Shown: positions 10,652-23,529, counted from the stretch's first letter. The stretch is 64,000 nt of DNA from Ophioderma brevispina (GCA_023653785.1 JAMKCH010035278.1:1-64000), one strand, 5' to 3'. Program-made: numbers and translations. Notes: generated from the sequence alone by a model not told the origin.

Positions 10652-11211
10652 GTGTCGCCTGCCCTAAGGCAGGAAGACACATAGGGATCACTCACTTTGT
10701 CCACTGTTGTTGTCTGTTGTTGTTGATGATGATGATGCCTGTTGTGAAAAAGGGTTAACATTTGCCTGTTATATCCTTATACTTTAATGGATTTAAACCA
10801 AACTTGGATCACAGGTGCAACATGGCATCCCCCACTTGTTGATGAGGTCAAAGGTCACATGCCAAGGTCAAAGGTCATGTGAGGTCAAATTGTAAAATAG
10901 GCTGAAAATGTAAAATTGACCTCATTTGAAAAGTTGAAGTTCAATTGGAACCAAACTTGAAGTATAGGTGCAACATGGGATCCCTCATTTGTTGATGAGG
11001 TCAAAGGTCACATGCCAAGGTCAAAGGTCATATGAGGTCAAGTTGTAAGATAGGCTGAAAATGTAAAATTGACCTCATTTGAAAAGTTGAAGTTCAATTG
11101 GAACCAAACTTGGTTTATAGAGTTTACATGCACACCCTCATTTGTTTATGAGGTCCAAGGTCACAGGTCATGTTAGGCCTATCAATCACTAACCGCGACG
11201 GCAGGCGACAC
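10652..11211 (+). mobile_element. 560-bp TIR element with ~153-bp internal tandem repeats and DR1 motifs
   Basis: GTGTCGCCTGCC at 10652-10663 is exactly inverted at 11200-11211 (GGCAGGCGACAC). Inside, a unit of about 153-156 bp containing 'aaccaaacttg' and 'ggtgcaacatgg' repeats about 2.5 times (starts near 10796, 10952, 11104). Units 1 and 2 each hold two perfect AGGTCAAAGGTCA motifs (10845, 10865, 10998, 11018). Non-coding. Confidence 0.75.
10845..11040 (+). promoter_or_regulatory. Cluster of four perfect DR1 nuclear-receptor-type motifs
   Basis: AGGTCAAAGGTCA occurs at 10845-10857, 10865-10877, 10998-11010 and 11018-11030, with extra AGGTCA half-sites at 10882-10887 and 11035-11040. Two half-sites spaced by one base is the consensus for RXR, HNF4, COUP-TF or PPAR/RXR dimers. 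That these bind protein in vivo is inference. They lie in a repeat element with no gene nearby in this window. Confidence 0.5.
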
Positions 11212-11368
11212 AAGTCGGTCCGAGGACTGATTTATTTTTTTTTTATTTGTATCTTGAGAAAGAATGGATTTGAAAGCTGAACTTTCCGGACAACAATGAG
11301 AAAAATCAGCCTTTCATCTGATATCAAAATTGATACTACTTCCTGATCACGATCAGAACAAGCCACCT

Positions 11369-11728
11369 TTAAAGCCACTATCAGTAATTTTTTTCCAAAT
11401 TTAAAAATGGTAATTTTGTCTATAAATTTGTTATGTTAGGTCATATCAACACCTTTATTGCTGTTTCTTTGTGAAAACAGACACTTTGCATTGTTAAACA
11501 GCGGTCTTGAAATGCCATTTATGACTGTTTCTAGACCTTAAAAAGTCGATCCGACTCTTATAGAAAAACAGCATAAAAATCTTGACAAATAGGCCTTGTT
11601 ATGCTTAAGCAACTTACCGGGGTCATTACTACAACAATTTCCAATACAAAAATGCAAAAATGGAACTTTGATGAAAATGGGGTGCGTGATTTGTTTACCT
11701 TGTGAAGAATCGTTGATAGTGGCTTTAA
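11369..11728 (+). mobile_element. TTAA MITE family M3, copy 2
   Basis: Left end TTAAAGCCACTATCAGTAAT; right end 'atcgttgatagtggctttaa'. TTAA at both edges, about 360 bp, no coding capacity. Same family as 8994-10056 and 19005-19356. Confidence 0.8.
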
Positions 11729-11794
11729 CACATAAAATATCAAGAAACACACAGAAATAAAGCAAAACTACAAGAAACGTGCATGACCTTGTTA

Positions 11795-12004
11795 CAGTGG
11801 TGTAACCAGTGAGGGGGGGCATGGTGCGAGAGTCCACTCAAAGTCTCCTCCCCGCCAGCCCCCCCCCCCAAATGAACTGACCACTTGTACCGTGTCTATG
11901 GAGAAGGACGCAAAATTCACCCCCCCCCCACCCAGAAAAAAATGCTCAGCACCCCTTCTTCCCCCCTCCCATTTGCAGGGTGGGGGGGTCTGGTTTAGCC
12001 CCTG
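11795..12004 (+). mobile_element. hAT-like MITE, G/C-rich interior
   Basis: Left CAGTGGTGTAACCAG and the inverse of the right end (GGCAGGGGCTAAACCAG) form imperfect TIRs of the CAGNGG...TAACCA type common in hAT MITEs. Flanks 'ccttgtta' and 'ccgttaac' are only loosely similar, so a target duplication is not proven. The interior is C/G-run-rich. Confidence 0.5.
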
Positions 12005-13107
12005 CCGTTAACAAATTAATCAATACTTATGGTAAAACAGATATTTTATAATCAACATATTGAAACTCTTGGTTCACTTGGTTGTGTGACCCCTCTTGCA
12101 TGCATTATTAGTAGGGTCTCTACAAGAAGACAGAGATAGTTGGAACCACTTGAATAGTCCAAACTCCAGGCCATCAAGGCAGTAATTTATCAGTGATAAG
12201 TAGTACATACATGCAATGTGTATACAAAGGCCAACTGGTCATAAACTGCCACTATTCAGTGCTTTCATCCTGGTCAGATTGTTAATTTGCATAAAAGATA
12301 GGATTTTGTCACACCTGGAGTATGTTACATGTTATGACAATTAAAATGGATGTTTTTCCTTTGAATGCCACTTCATCATTTTTATGGACTGTTTTCATAC
12401 TTGTGTGTGGGGAGTTGTTTATGTCTGTGGTTTGTGTGAGCAAGTGAGAGAATTAGAAATTAAAGTTTGATATTTAAAAATATGGTACATAAAAATTAAA
12501 AATGTTTCATCATCATCATGTTGATAAGAAATTCACCAATGTTATCAATGGCCAAAAATTGGTGTTTTTGAGATGTGGCTAATGCGCAAACATTACATGT
12601 AGGCCCTACAGTTATGAGACCACCAAAATTGAAAATACCAGAGGACAAAGTTTGCAGGGATCTTGTAACTCTTTTTGACCGGCTCAGTGAATAATAATCC
12701 TTTTGTATTGAGCCTGTAGTTGACAGTGGAAAAAGTAGATGGTTGATGGAGCTTTTGATAGGGTGGGGAGTCGGTGGTTGACAGAGTGGGATAGTTGGTG
12801 GCTTACATGAAGAGGAATCCGGGGTATTCAGGGTGGTGGAATTGATAGTTGGAGTAATGAGATTGGTGGTTACTAAGGACAAAGTCAGTATTCCGATGGG
12901 TTGGTGGAGTTGTTGGTTGACAGGTTGGCGGTAGTCGGGTAATTGAGGGGCATGGGATCCAATGGGTTGGTTGATGGATGGATGGAGTCGTGTCGATGAG
13001 TAGTGGAGTTGTGAGGTTAGGCAAAAAAAAGTTTTTGTTTCCAGTAGGGTGTGCACATTGGATTTTAGAGCCATTTTACTGTCGATTTTGTTTTTTATCC
13101 CCCCTGC
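12005..13107. other. Non-coding stretch with degenerate GTTGGTGG repeat
   Basis: No gene recognised. 12715-13020 is a degenerate, T/G-rich minisatellite-like tract built from variants of 'gttggtggttga' with interspersed 'gatggatgg'. The long minus-strand open frame over it (192 codons at 12496-13074) is low-complexity Pro/Thr/His-rich translation of this tract and I do not accept it as a gene. Confidence 0.55.
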
Positions 13108-13790
13108 TTAAAGAGACACTGGCATATTTGGAAAAATAGTGCGCTCCTCAATTTTTTTCAAAATCGATTTTTGCATGGTTGTAAAACTTTTATTACATTC
13201 GCCCTCACCTGAAATGACTAAGAACCAATCAGCGTCCTTATGGGTAAACAGAACGATTTTCCTAATTAATGTCCGCCATTGACTTATTCAGCAGACGACG
13301 GAAAGGCGTTTAACACCGAACGCATGCCGTATGCATGTGTCCCAGGGCAGGCACCCTGTTTGACCGGTCATGTGACCTTTTGTTTCAATATTAATGAGTA
13401 GTGGCGAGTCAATATATACACATTTGTTTGAATTAATAGGTATGGAAAACGTAAAAGTTAGCCTACAATTAACCTGGATTGTCTTTAACCTCTTATAACG
13501 TCCGCTATCTGTTTTTAGTATGTTATTTTTATGTGTAAAATGTATCACTCTATTCTAATGGGCTAGACTATCATTTGAGAGCAAATTGAGAAATTTCATA
13601 CTTTGTTAAAATGTTGGCCAGTTCCGCTTTACAAATCAGGGAGATAATGGTGCAAAACGATTCCTCTGTTTGCCGTGTTTAGTGTTGTGTCAGTCGTGTG
13701 TGTGTTCCATTTTCATAAGGTTGACTGGTTTGTTTTTGTTTTTTTTTTGTATCTCCTTGTGGCAATTTCAAACCATCCAGTGTCCCAACC
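13108..13790 (+). mobile_element. TTAA element family M5 (right end approximate)
   Basis: Begins TTAAAGAGACACTGGCATAT. An inverted relative ends at 30211 ('gccagtgtctctttaa'), and the two match for about 150 bp. A degenerate inverse of the terminus ('ccatccagtgtccc') near 13776-13789 may be the right end. Non-coding. Confidence 0.5.
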
Positions 13791-13819
13791 GATGTTTTTG
13801 GTTTTTATAAACGAATAAT

Positions 13820-14030
13820 TTGAATATGCTCCTGGAGCTTAATTGAATACAATAATGGTCCAGGAGCATATTGGAATATGCTCCTGGAGCAGTGGAAGAA
13901 ATATTTAGTCAAATACTGCTCCAGGAGCATATTTGTCATATGGTCCTGGAGCATATTTGACTTAAGAATATTTCTGCATATTATGCTCCAGGACAGTACC
14001 ATATGTTCCAGGAAAGCATAATTTCTGGCC
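13820..14030. repeat. Cluster of GCTCCTGGAGC palindromes
   Basis: Seven copies or variants of the palindromic core GCTCCTGGAGC / GCTCCAGGAGC occur in about 190 bases: 13828, 13857, 13880, 13918, 13942, 13985 and about 14005. They are usually embedded in 'atatgctcctggagcatat'-like symmetry. The array as a whole is roughly palindromic. Non-coding; function unknown. Confidence 0.8.
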
Positions 14031-17000
14031 AAAATCTCATAGATACTAACTCCACGCGGTTATGTCAAACTCCATGCGGTTGTTACAAACTCGGACCGTT
14101 TAAGTCGTCTCCATCGTGTGCCATAGCTTGTGTATGGCCCATTACTCAATGTATCTCAAAACTGCAAGTGCTATGGGACCATCCCATGATCGGTTGGGGG
14201 GGCACTCTCATATGAAATGGATATGGGTGTAATACTCGCGCTTCCAAACCCAGCTGTTCTAGGGGCTTCGGTGACTCGAGGAAATTTCCCAAAAAATGGC
14301 GTCTTTGGGTGAACTTTTGGAAAATTTTCTAAAAAGAATAGGTCATGGGTGAAATTTTGAATGTTTCCCCCCAAAATAGGGGTTTTTTGCCCGGGGGGGT
14401 TCTTGTTAGAAAAGGGGTTACGGGGATTGCGCCGAGAAGGGTAGCCTTTTCAGCCATTTTGGTATACTGAACGCCCTTTTTCTTGAAAATTGTTATCAGA
14501 AAGGGTTGGCATTTCGTGTGCAAGTATATTTTTACAGTGTTCAATCCGGTATGCGAATGCATTACAAACCACAAATTGGGAAAATAGTGCTGCCAGAATG
14601 GCTGAAAATACATCTTTACAGTTTTCTCTCAGCTTCGGCCAAAACCCCACAAGCATGTAAAGGACAGGTATGCACATCTGGTCATTTTGGTTTATTTTAG
14701 GTGATTCAAACACCCGTCCGCACATCCTAACCCAAGCCCAAAAGTGAGAACCCCCCCCCCCCGGGTCTTTGGGTGACAGTGATAACAATTTTCAAAATAT
14801 ATGGGTCCTTTGGGTGACAACGATGCCGAAAAAGGGATCAAGCCTTACCTACTCGTCACTTCCAGGTTGGTAGTCCCGCCCCTGGGTCGGCTAATAAATC
14901 ACAAAATGGGCTATTTCCAGAAAAAATCCCCCCCCCCATATAGTGCAAATATTTTTGTTTCACCAAAATATCTGGAAATCCTGGCTATCCTTCCATGAAT
15001 ATCTGAATTCCAGACCAACCTCCGTAATAACCATGAATTCCTAGACTACAAATGTAAACAAACGAGTCCTTAAAAAGGACAAGCTTCTGCATTTTGTGGC
15101 ACAAATTTGTGAATGAAACAAATTAATTGTAGTTTGTAACACTATAGTGGTATGCATGGGCAAGCCATCAATCATAATGATCAAACCTTTATTGTGAAAC
15201 AAAAGACAGTGCAGTTTCATGTACTGTGTTTGATACATTGGTACTATTTGGTAGTAGAAAATCGCATTGCATGGAACACAAGCTTCAGGTTACCTTACTT
15301 CCCTTTTAAATGGAACTTCATCCAGTGCAAAGGCCAAATAACTATGTGTAGTAATATCTGTCATACATGCGTACAAAAGTTGTGCCTGTTTACACACATG
15401 AAATATTAGTCTGCTTAATATGTAAAGGTTCCATGCTATCAGTTTAAAATATATACAAACAAGTAATTCTTACCGATAATTATAACATTGGAAGTATTAT
15501 TTTGGATATACAGGGACGTCCCAATAAACCCACACCCTCATACAAGCCAAACTAAAAAGTTGTAAAACATATAAACTGTGAATTTTTGCCAATATTTTGA
15601 CTATGTGTTAGACAAGATTCCTAAGCAAATCTCGCTTTTATCCATCCAATTTGATGGACCCTACAGCGGAGATTATTGTCAGTTGAACACAAAGGATAAA
15701 ATACACTTGGGCCAGTTGCACCTGAAGGTTCAAGAAACTAACAGTATAGGCGTTGTAGCATCATTGTGGGATTAAACCCTTTTCAAACAACCAAGAATAT
15801 TGTACAGATTTCAGAGTGAAAGTATTATCAGCATTGAACTATAAATCAATCATATTATTTTTCAGTGAAAACACAAAAATTATTATGTTGTGGGTGAAAG
15901 AGGACTCGCTCTCAGGGTGGTGAATAATCCATGAATTCATGGAAATTTGGGGAAAATTTTGAATGCGGAAACTAATGTAAAGTCTACAAGTCTGTTGAGG
16001 GACAAAGGTGTGGGGACGATGCTCTAATGTGGAGGGACAACTTTACCCTTCCCCTATTCCACTGCCTCAAGAGGCCAGGAGGAACGGAGGATATGATTGA
16101 AGAAAGGCGGTGTTCAACAAAAGGTAAACAATAAAGGAAGGATGGTTGTGTTCAAACGTCTCAGTTTACTTTCAACAAAACCAAATCTTCCTTACAAGTT
16201 ATCAATGGTTTTCCTAGTAAAATTAGAATAAGCTATAAGGCAATTTGGAGTCGATTTTCGAAAACCAATACTCATTTGACTCTAAGATAACACCAACAAG
16301 TAGACTTTCTTGTCAAATTTTCTCTGTCGGAGACCTTTTTTAATCAAAATATTCAAGCAAAAAGGTGGATTTCCCCCCATTTTGGGAATTGGGGGGGGAG
16401 TGGCGACCGTATCCGACCCCCAGTGAACGGGCACGGACAGGTTTAAAATGCTTAACATGTTGGGTTTTTAGAGTGATACTAAACACAAGTCACGTCATCG
16501 TCATTGAAAACTGTTGCCCCGAACTAGGCAAGCTCTTGTGAGTAATACCTCCGCGTAATACGCCTTTGTATACTGCGCGAACTTGCGCACGTACATTGCG
16601 CGAGGAGGTGGTGCGAAATTAGTGCGTATAGCAACTCTCTCCAAATCTCCCAATGTTTTGTTATGGTTACCTAACTTCAATACAATCCATGCAGCGGGGT
16701 GCGTGGATAGCGGAGTCTCTATCTTATTTGTCTATGTTCGATACGCTAAGAGCGCCCTCCTACCGTTAAGTCTTGAACAGACTAGCACCCGGAAGTTGAG
16801 CCGTTTGATTTGCTGTTGCTGTAGGTTGGCTGTCCCAGTGGCGGATTTTAAGGATGCTATGACACGATAGCTTTCTGTCGAAAGTTTTTCATTGAAACTC
16901 GGTATGAACAAACTTCCATCGATGGTACCAACAATCCAAATAAAATGGGGGTACCGACCTCGTTTTTCATTATATATTGATTAAAATACCTATTTTTTTG

Positions 17001-19004
17001 CCATTTTTGATCAAAATTATAACAAACCTTGAAATTTTGATTTTTTATATTAAATCAAAAAACAAATATAATTATAAAAAAAATTCTGCTCGAAATTTTT
17101 TGATGAATTTTAATAAAAGTTGCGCACTACTAGAAGCTTTCGAATAAGAACGAAAAAAGATGGGGTCACCGACCTACCTTTCTCAATAATATAACAAATA
17201 GCACGTTTTTTATAGTGTTCAAATTGTGAGAAAACTGTTTATTGCGACTTTCGGAGGCGTCACACGCAACAGAGTGTTACGCGATAGCAACGCTTCTAAT
17301 ACTCTCTCGCGTATCGATCACGCATTTCATAAGTAAAGGCCAATATCCTATTTATTCTAATAGTTTGCCCTTTAATTAGGATTACTTCATGAAACCTGGG
17401 AAAATTGGGAGCAGTGAACACATAACACTTAAAACAAGAACGTGTGCTGCTGCACACCGTTAAAAATACCACTGAGTTTTTGTGGAACGTCCGGAGTATT
17501 GTACTGGCAATTCTGCCAACACAATACTATAAAATCGCCGTCATTTACTGCATTACCCGACCGTACAACTTTTTTAGAGAGCAAGAATGCAACTCTCTCA
17601 ATTCCAAACTAGTTTTAATTCGAAAGAACAAAACTTGTAAAATGCTTGAAATCCAAGATACTTTTAGTAGATTAAATTTCTGTCTTTTCCATGTTTTTCC
17701 CGTATTATTAGTATCTAAACTTGCCGTAGGTTCGTTCCTACACGCTGCATGCGCAGTGCAGTGCCGATATCTCGATCACTTGCCGCAGCACCTCAACGTA
17801 ACCTGCTGCAGCTGCAGTTAAATAAATTTACTCGGTTGCAGTACCGCAAATGCATACATGGAAGAGAATACCGATTCGAGGCACTGCCCTTACCGCACCG
17901 CCACGTTGCAGTGTAGGTCTGAACGAACCCTTAGTCTTTGGAATTGTGACGAGTAAGGAGCTGTAAGGGGAGGACAGATAGAGGTTTAGCGCTGAGGGGA
18001 AGGGGTAACTTTTTTTCAGTTAGGGAGGTGCTGCCCCGAATTCCGAACTTGGGGACATAGAACCTGATTTCATTTCAATCATTTTGCATAGGCCCTTTTG
18101 GACTCCATGTGAAGTTCGAAAAATTTGCAGGCGCGAAACTAAATTTGCTAAAATCTAGCTTCTAGGTAACATGTTTACAAAATGGGACCTCTAAAACGAT
18201 TATTCATCGCCTCTTCTACACTAGACTACAGACCCTTTCCCTCCATCCACATTCATCATCGACTTCCCGTCCCGCCGTGGTTTAATAGCGATTTTTTCAT
18301 GTGGGTTTGCACTTTCAAATTTAAAGCTGCATTTCAGGATCCTAAAACCTTTCCATTTTGTTTAATGTCAACAATCCTCGAAAAAGGTTATTTCCAAATT
18401 TAAAGTCGATCCGGACGGTGCCCGGCCCGGCATAGGCCACTGTGTTGTCATCTATCTGTAAACGGAAATCAGAAAATTCTTCCGTCAATTTCGCACGTAA
18501 ATTCGGCACACATACTTAGACCCTGAGATAAGATAATATAAGCATCTCGGCTTTTTAGAAGGTGATTTAGAAAATTCTATCTTTGGTCATTTTGAGGGGG
18601 TGGCTGTGACACACGAGTAGGCCTACATAGAATTGGAATAAACAGTGCATAGAAAAACAATAAAAAAAATATTGCAACCTATACGTTCGCAAGCCTCGTG
18701 GGGACATCTAAAACCTCATTCACCATGACCATTATTCTCCAGATTCCTTTGGGTGATTTCCCCGGTTTTTTTCCTGAGAGGGTGTTGTTTGGAGTCTCTT
18801 GGCATTTTTTTAGGTTTACCGTCCACGTTCAGGCATCGCGCGCTTCCATAGTTTTTAGTTGCGCATATAGACCCATGCACAGCGCAGCTGCTGATTTTAC
18901 GACGCGCGATTCCCACTCAGAACGCCACGCAAGCATTTTTTTTGGAAAAACCAACTTGGAACAGTGCCAGATCTAGGCGCGGAGCTAACGTGTCCTCGCC
19001 GTCC
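14031..19004. other. Long intergenic stretch, no gene recognised
   Basis: Short open frames only, up to 125 codons (17444-17821), none with a recognisable domain or splice signals that convinced me. It includes a 12-base C run (14751-14762), decayed repeats around 14220-14800, and a hAT-like terminus CAGTGGCGGATTTTAAGG at about 16835. Much is probably old transposon debris. Confidence 0.5.
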
Positions 19005-19356
19005 TTAAAGACACTATCATGATTTGAAAAAATATTTGAATTTGCAGGAATATCCTCAAAGTGAAGGCTAAGTCTGTAGAATTCTCCTAATTTACCTTTT
19101 CCAGCTGTGAATTGACAGAAGTAAGAAAACGGCAGTGTTCCAAGATACGATTCTCAATTCAATTACGTGTTGTAGTAGTGTCCGTTCGGACAGTAATGAC
19201 TAAAATCTCCGAATCCTTCTCTATTGAGTTGCTTCTGGTCTTACATTTGCTAGGGTATGTTAGGATACCTGTACTTGTTGCATACATGCAAAAATCCTGA
19301 TTTTTGATGATTTTTTCGATTTGCCGATTAGGCAAATCACTGATAGTGTGCTTTAA
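19005..19356 (+). mobile_element. TTAA MITE family M3, copy 3
   Basis: Left TTAAAGACACTATCATGATT, right 'aaatcactgatagtgtgctt' then TTAA's last bases. About 350 bp. The interior phrase 'gggtatgttaggatacct' is also found in copy 1 near 9960, confirming the family. Confidence 0.8.
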
Positions 19357-19953
19357 GGAAAAGGCCCTGTCAGCAGCAGCTCATGGTGGGGCCCCTTTAG
19401 TGGCGCGACGCTTCGAATGTCCTCGCTTTAGTGCAATTAGGGTATGTCAGAGGGGGGCCTGAGAGCAAATATTTTTAGGGGGGCTTGTCAGCATCTGCTG
19501 ACTTGCTGAACTCTAATCGCCCTGCATGTCATAATATACCCCCCCCCCCCCCCGATCGTGGTCGCTCTTGTTGATGGGGAATAAAGTACGCCGTTATACA
19601 ATCTGGCTGAAGGTGATAGCTGGCCCCAGCTGGTCCCCGTAGCCGGTTCAGGAAAATGTGTTGCAGTCAGAAAAGATGAATAATTCTAGAATTTTAGGAG
19701 ACATGCCGACAATCCTTTTAAATAAGTTTGTCTCTCCAAGTTCTTCCTATATAGATTAAGAAAATTTAGGTAAAATACAATACTTTTTTATAGTCTCCTT
19801 GTTCATTCTTGAACTGACGCGTTAGCTTGCGTTTTTTAAACTGAAATACATAGTATTATAACCTGGAAATCGAGCGATCATACATATCTGAAGATGATAT
19901 GTGCATCTTTATACCAATTTTGTTCCGTTGTAGCACCCATTCTATATAGAACC

Positions 19954-20365
19954 TTAAAGCAATAACAGCACATTTTTTTGAAGAGCGCCCATTTTCCGAT
20001 ATTTTGAAGATTTTTGCACAGTTGCATTGACATTTGGCTCCAAACTATAATACCCTTTTGAATATAAGCTCAAAATTCTCTGTTTCACGAAAGAATTAAG
20101 ACTTTTGTATTTGAAATAAGAATATCGGAGATCTCCTAATAATATTCAACGGCTGCTGGAAACGTCCTTCCAATATCCAGCTCTGCCATTAAATTTACAT
20201 CAGGGTCCCCGATTACAAAATCGCTCCTTTTAGACAAAATTAATACGCCTTTTTACCATTACCACTCGCAGGTATATTTACTAGACAATCCACACAACTG
20301 TGCAAAAAATCTCATTTTTTTAAATTAGGGGGCGTTCTTCAAACATGTACTGTTTTATTGCTTAA
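19954..20365 (+). mobile_element. TTAA-flanked foldback MITE, ~412 bp
   Basis: The left arm starting TTAAAGCAATAACAGCAC continues through 'gaagagcgccc' to 'tttttgcacagttg'. The right arm is its imperfect inverse, ending 'tgttttattgcttaa'. The arms are about 75-80 bases with small indels. TTAA is at both outer edges. Non-coding. Confidence 0.75.
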
Positions 20366-20384
20366 GATTTTTAAAAAATAGGCC

Positions 20385-20530
20385 TAGGAACCTTCCTTTG
20401 GTGCGTATTCATGTATTTTTGAAAAACAGTTTTCAACCTTTTTGGTTCTAAAAAATACTCTGCTCTAAAAACCTTTACCTGTTCAACAAGAAACTTTTAG
20501 GGTTCCATTTTTCTTGGTTAACAGAAACCT
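20385..20530. repeat. GGTTCT/AGAACC repeat, copy 1
   Basis: A cluster of 'ggttct', 'gaacctt' and 'aaacctttt' phrases. It belongs to a dispersed family also seen at 26090-26250, 34760-34856 plus 35639-35680, and 37020-37430, where the clearest motif is GGTTCTATAAAGAACC. Confidence 0.5.
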
Positions 20531-21308
20531 TTTTTGGGGAGAGTCCACCTAACAACTAAAATTTTTAATCACAATTCGTGTCAATCTTCTCGGTCTTAGT
20601 TCCTGGTGTTGAAATTTAGTTTTCAATAATAGCGTAGCGGCCCAACGAACCTTGAAAAGTGCTCTAGTGTTTCGAGTTACCACCCCTCCCCACCGTACAA
20701 CAAACACACCACCTTTATTTGAAGATAAATATATAGATTTAAGAAATGATGGTTGTGGTGGCGAAATATTTGGTGCAGGGATGGATTCTATGCCGAAAAA
20801 TGAGATTTTGGGCTGCCAGTTAACCGCGAAATTCTTATTTTTTTTTATTTTTTTTAAGGAAAATATTACAATCTTATTTTTTTGGTATCCTTTTTTGTTT
20901 ATTGTATAGGTTTTTATACATTGCATAAGGGTTCAGGTAATACTTTTTGTGGTGACATGTGATAAAAAGGATGCGTTTTTTAGGAAAAAGGTGATTTTGG
21001 GGCTAAAATTCAACCCTTTATATATTTGTATAAAACAGAAATCTATATTAAATGTCAGAGATTGATAGTATTGCATATGATTAAAATTTTTGCTAAGAAA
21101 TTAATAATCCTTGATATTCTTAATTTTTAGCTCCAAAACGTGATTTTTTTTGACCAAAAAACACCCCTCCCTGCCACCAAAGTTTTTTCCACAACCATCA
21201 TTTTTTTTAAATTATTTATTCCTCTGATCTGTCGAATATAAGTGGTTTGCGTTTTGTTGTATCCGAGGGAGGGGTTGTCGAGCAATTTTGCGTCCAAACC
21301 GATCCACT
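20531..21308. other. Non-coding, T-rich stretch
   Basis: Overlapping frames on both strands at 20549-20926 are low-complexity Lys/Phe-rich translation of A/T runs. I see no gene and no TIR element. Confidence 0.5.
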
Positions 21309-21565
21309 ATAAACCGGTGCCTCTAAAAAATGTGAAAAATCTGATGTTTGGCACTGGTGGTAACTGAATCAAAATATCCCCATCGGAAGGAATGAAGCTG
21401 AGAACGGTTTCTTTGGTACACACATTATGAATTTCATATTTCCTTATAGGAGCAAATATACGAAATTCAGCTATATGTTTTTTCTATTGAAAGATATAAG
21501 CTATACCAATCACCCTTTGTTTTCATTTGAAGTTTATTTTCTGTGCAAATATCTATTCTATTTGA
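21309..21565 (+). mobile_element. MITE M1, copy F, both ends eroded
   Basis: Interior landmarks of M1 are present ('ggtgcctctaaaaaatgtga', 'gaacggtttctttggtacac', 'cctatagg'-like then 'caaatatacgaaattcag'). Neither terminal TTAA repeat is preserved. Confidence 0.7.
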
Positions 21566-23200
21566 AATCCTATATCACAGAAAATATTTTTTGGGGATGA
21601 CTTGAAATCTCCGTGTTTGCCACCTTTACGGTGGATGCTGCTATCGATGGTGTCACGCCGTCTACGGTCAGTACTAGCGCCTTGATCTCCAGTAGATTTA
21701 GAGCCATACCAACACAATCAGTCCTTTTTCGCGCCTGACGCGAAGTTTTCTGCGAACTCGCAACGCAGCAATATTGCGTAATATATTTGCAGTTGATTTC
21801 ATGTGCGCGCAATTTAAAAAAAAGTAAGGTGTGGTCTTGCGCTGTTCTTCCATCACCTCTCTCTCGCCATTATCCGATTTGGCGGGATGTCAGCGACACC
21901 AAAAAGGCCGACAAACAAGCGAGGCAGTGAGGAAACGATTCAACCATAGTTTCACGCCCTACCTATAAATAGTTAGAACAGCATTGGTATATGCTTAAAA
22001 ATGGTATATAGGCCTCCGACATGCTGTGAGTTGTTGATGCTAAGAGCTCCATTTGGACAAATCTGAATGGCAAAATTACCGCGCATATATAAACGATAAC
22101 AGGTTTATTAGTGTAGTTTTTATTTTATTTTATTTTTTTTTATTTATTTTATTTTATTTTTTCTTATTTATTTACATTTTAAGCATTTTCATTCCAAAAA
22201 ACACGCCCAAACATTAAAAAAAAATTCAAAAAGAAATACCACACTAACGACAAACCCTAGCAAAAAAAATTTCAAACCAAGTGCACAGAAAAAAAAAAAT
22301 GAAACAAACTGTTTAAATAATGCTTGAATCTGCTGTCCCGGTCCTATCGTAGGCCTCCTCTTCGAACATGTATAGCCAAGCCGGAGCAACTATACGGTTT
22401 GCAGGTTTACACAAAATATCGAGCCAAAAGGTTGAAATGCGGCGGAGGAATAGGCATGGCAAAAATTAGATGTGAAACATTTTATTAGGGCGGACTGAAA
22501 CCTCGGTCTTTCCATCATGAAAGGAATCAAGCGATCCCATATTAGGCATTGGGACAAGCCCCTCTTCGCCCAACCGATACCTGCGCATCTCTCGGGATGC
22601 GTTGAGGCGAAAGTAAAATTACGCGCGTTTGCAGAAACAGGCAAAACCAAATCCAACTTTGCAACTTTGCACTTTTTAGGCCCACATTTGGCTGAAAATA
22701 ACGAAAAAGTAAGTCCGTAACCCCCATTTTTATTTTATTTTGTGACGATGTGGTTGGGACCTTGACATAAAATAAAACATTAGAAAAATTCCGGCAGCGT
22801 TTTTCTTGCGGTTATCTGATTTTAAAGGCATCATTTAATTCACATTCCCATAGAACTGAGTTACAAATTTATGGCAAAAAATGTGTTTTTTAAACGTAAA
22901 TATCTCGAAAACAAAGTCCGTGACCCCCTATTTTTTACTATAGATTTTTTTTATTTTTTTTATTTTTTTTATGCAAATTTTACAGAAAATTCCGCAGGAT
23001 AATTCGATCGGTGCAGCATCCACCTTAACATCGCACTGTTTGCTGCACCATTGTAATTCTGTTATTTTTGGTGTCTGCTTAATGAACGTTGGTAGAGCAT
23101 GGTGGAAGAAGGAGACCCTCCTTCCCCCCCCGAAACATCCCCATAGACGGCATTCCCCTTTTCTGCCCCCTCCCTCCTGAAGCATCGGGTGCTTTTTAAC
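21566..23200. other. Non-coding stretch
   Basis: No gene recognised. It has T-rich low complexity at 22110-22175 and 22935-22970. Short frames on both strands (60-97 codons) show no domain or conserved motif. Confidence 0.5.
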
Positions 23201-23203
23201 AGG

Positions 23204-23410
23204 GGCGTAACCAAGAACCTGATACCCTGGGGGGGGGGGCAGAGACTCAGGAGGCTTCCCTATTCCTGTTTTGGGGAAGGTAATGTGCGTCTTACGCGAA
23301 GGGCCTACCCGGATGGTGGGGTCCAGGGGCCCGCCTTAGGGCCAGGTTACATCCAGGGGCGAAGCCCGGCAGGGTCCAGGGGGGGCGGAGCCCCCCGTAA
23401 ACTCCCTGGG
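23204..23410 (+). repeat. hAT-like terminus and GGGGTCCAGGGG block
   Basis: CAGGGGCGTAACCAAG near 23201-23216 looks like a hAT-type terminus. 23315-23400 has the G-rich phrases 'ggggtccaggggcccg', 'atccaggggcgaagcccgg' and 'ggggcggagcccccc', related to the G-rich block at 6304-6360. No matching right end found. Confidence 0.45.
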
Positions 23411-23529
23411 TTTGCCATCTTAGAAGGTAAAAAAATAAGTGATATAAGAGCAAAAGGACATCGCCGGATCAGGATAGAATGAGGCCCTCTAGTAATCATA
23501 ATATACAAAACTGCAAAAACTTGATTGTG

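Noticed and set aside
12496..13074. 192-codon minus-strand open frame
   Set aside because: It overlaps a degenerate GTTGGTGG-type tract; the translation is low-complexity Pro/Thr/His-rich with no domain.
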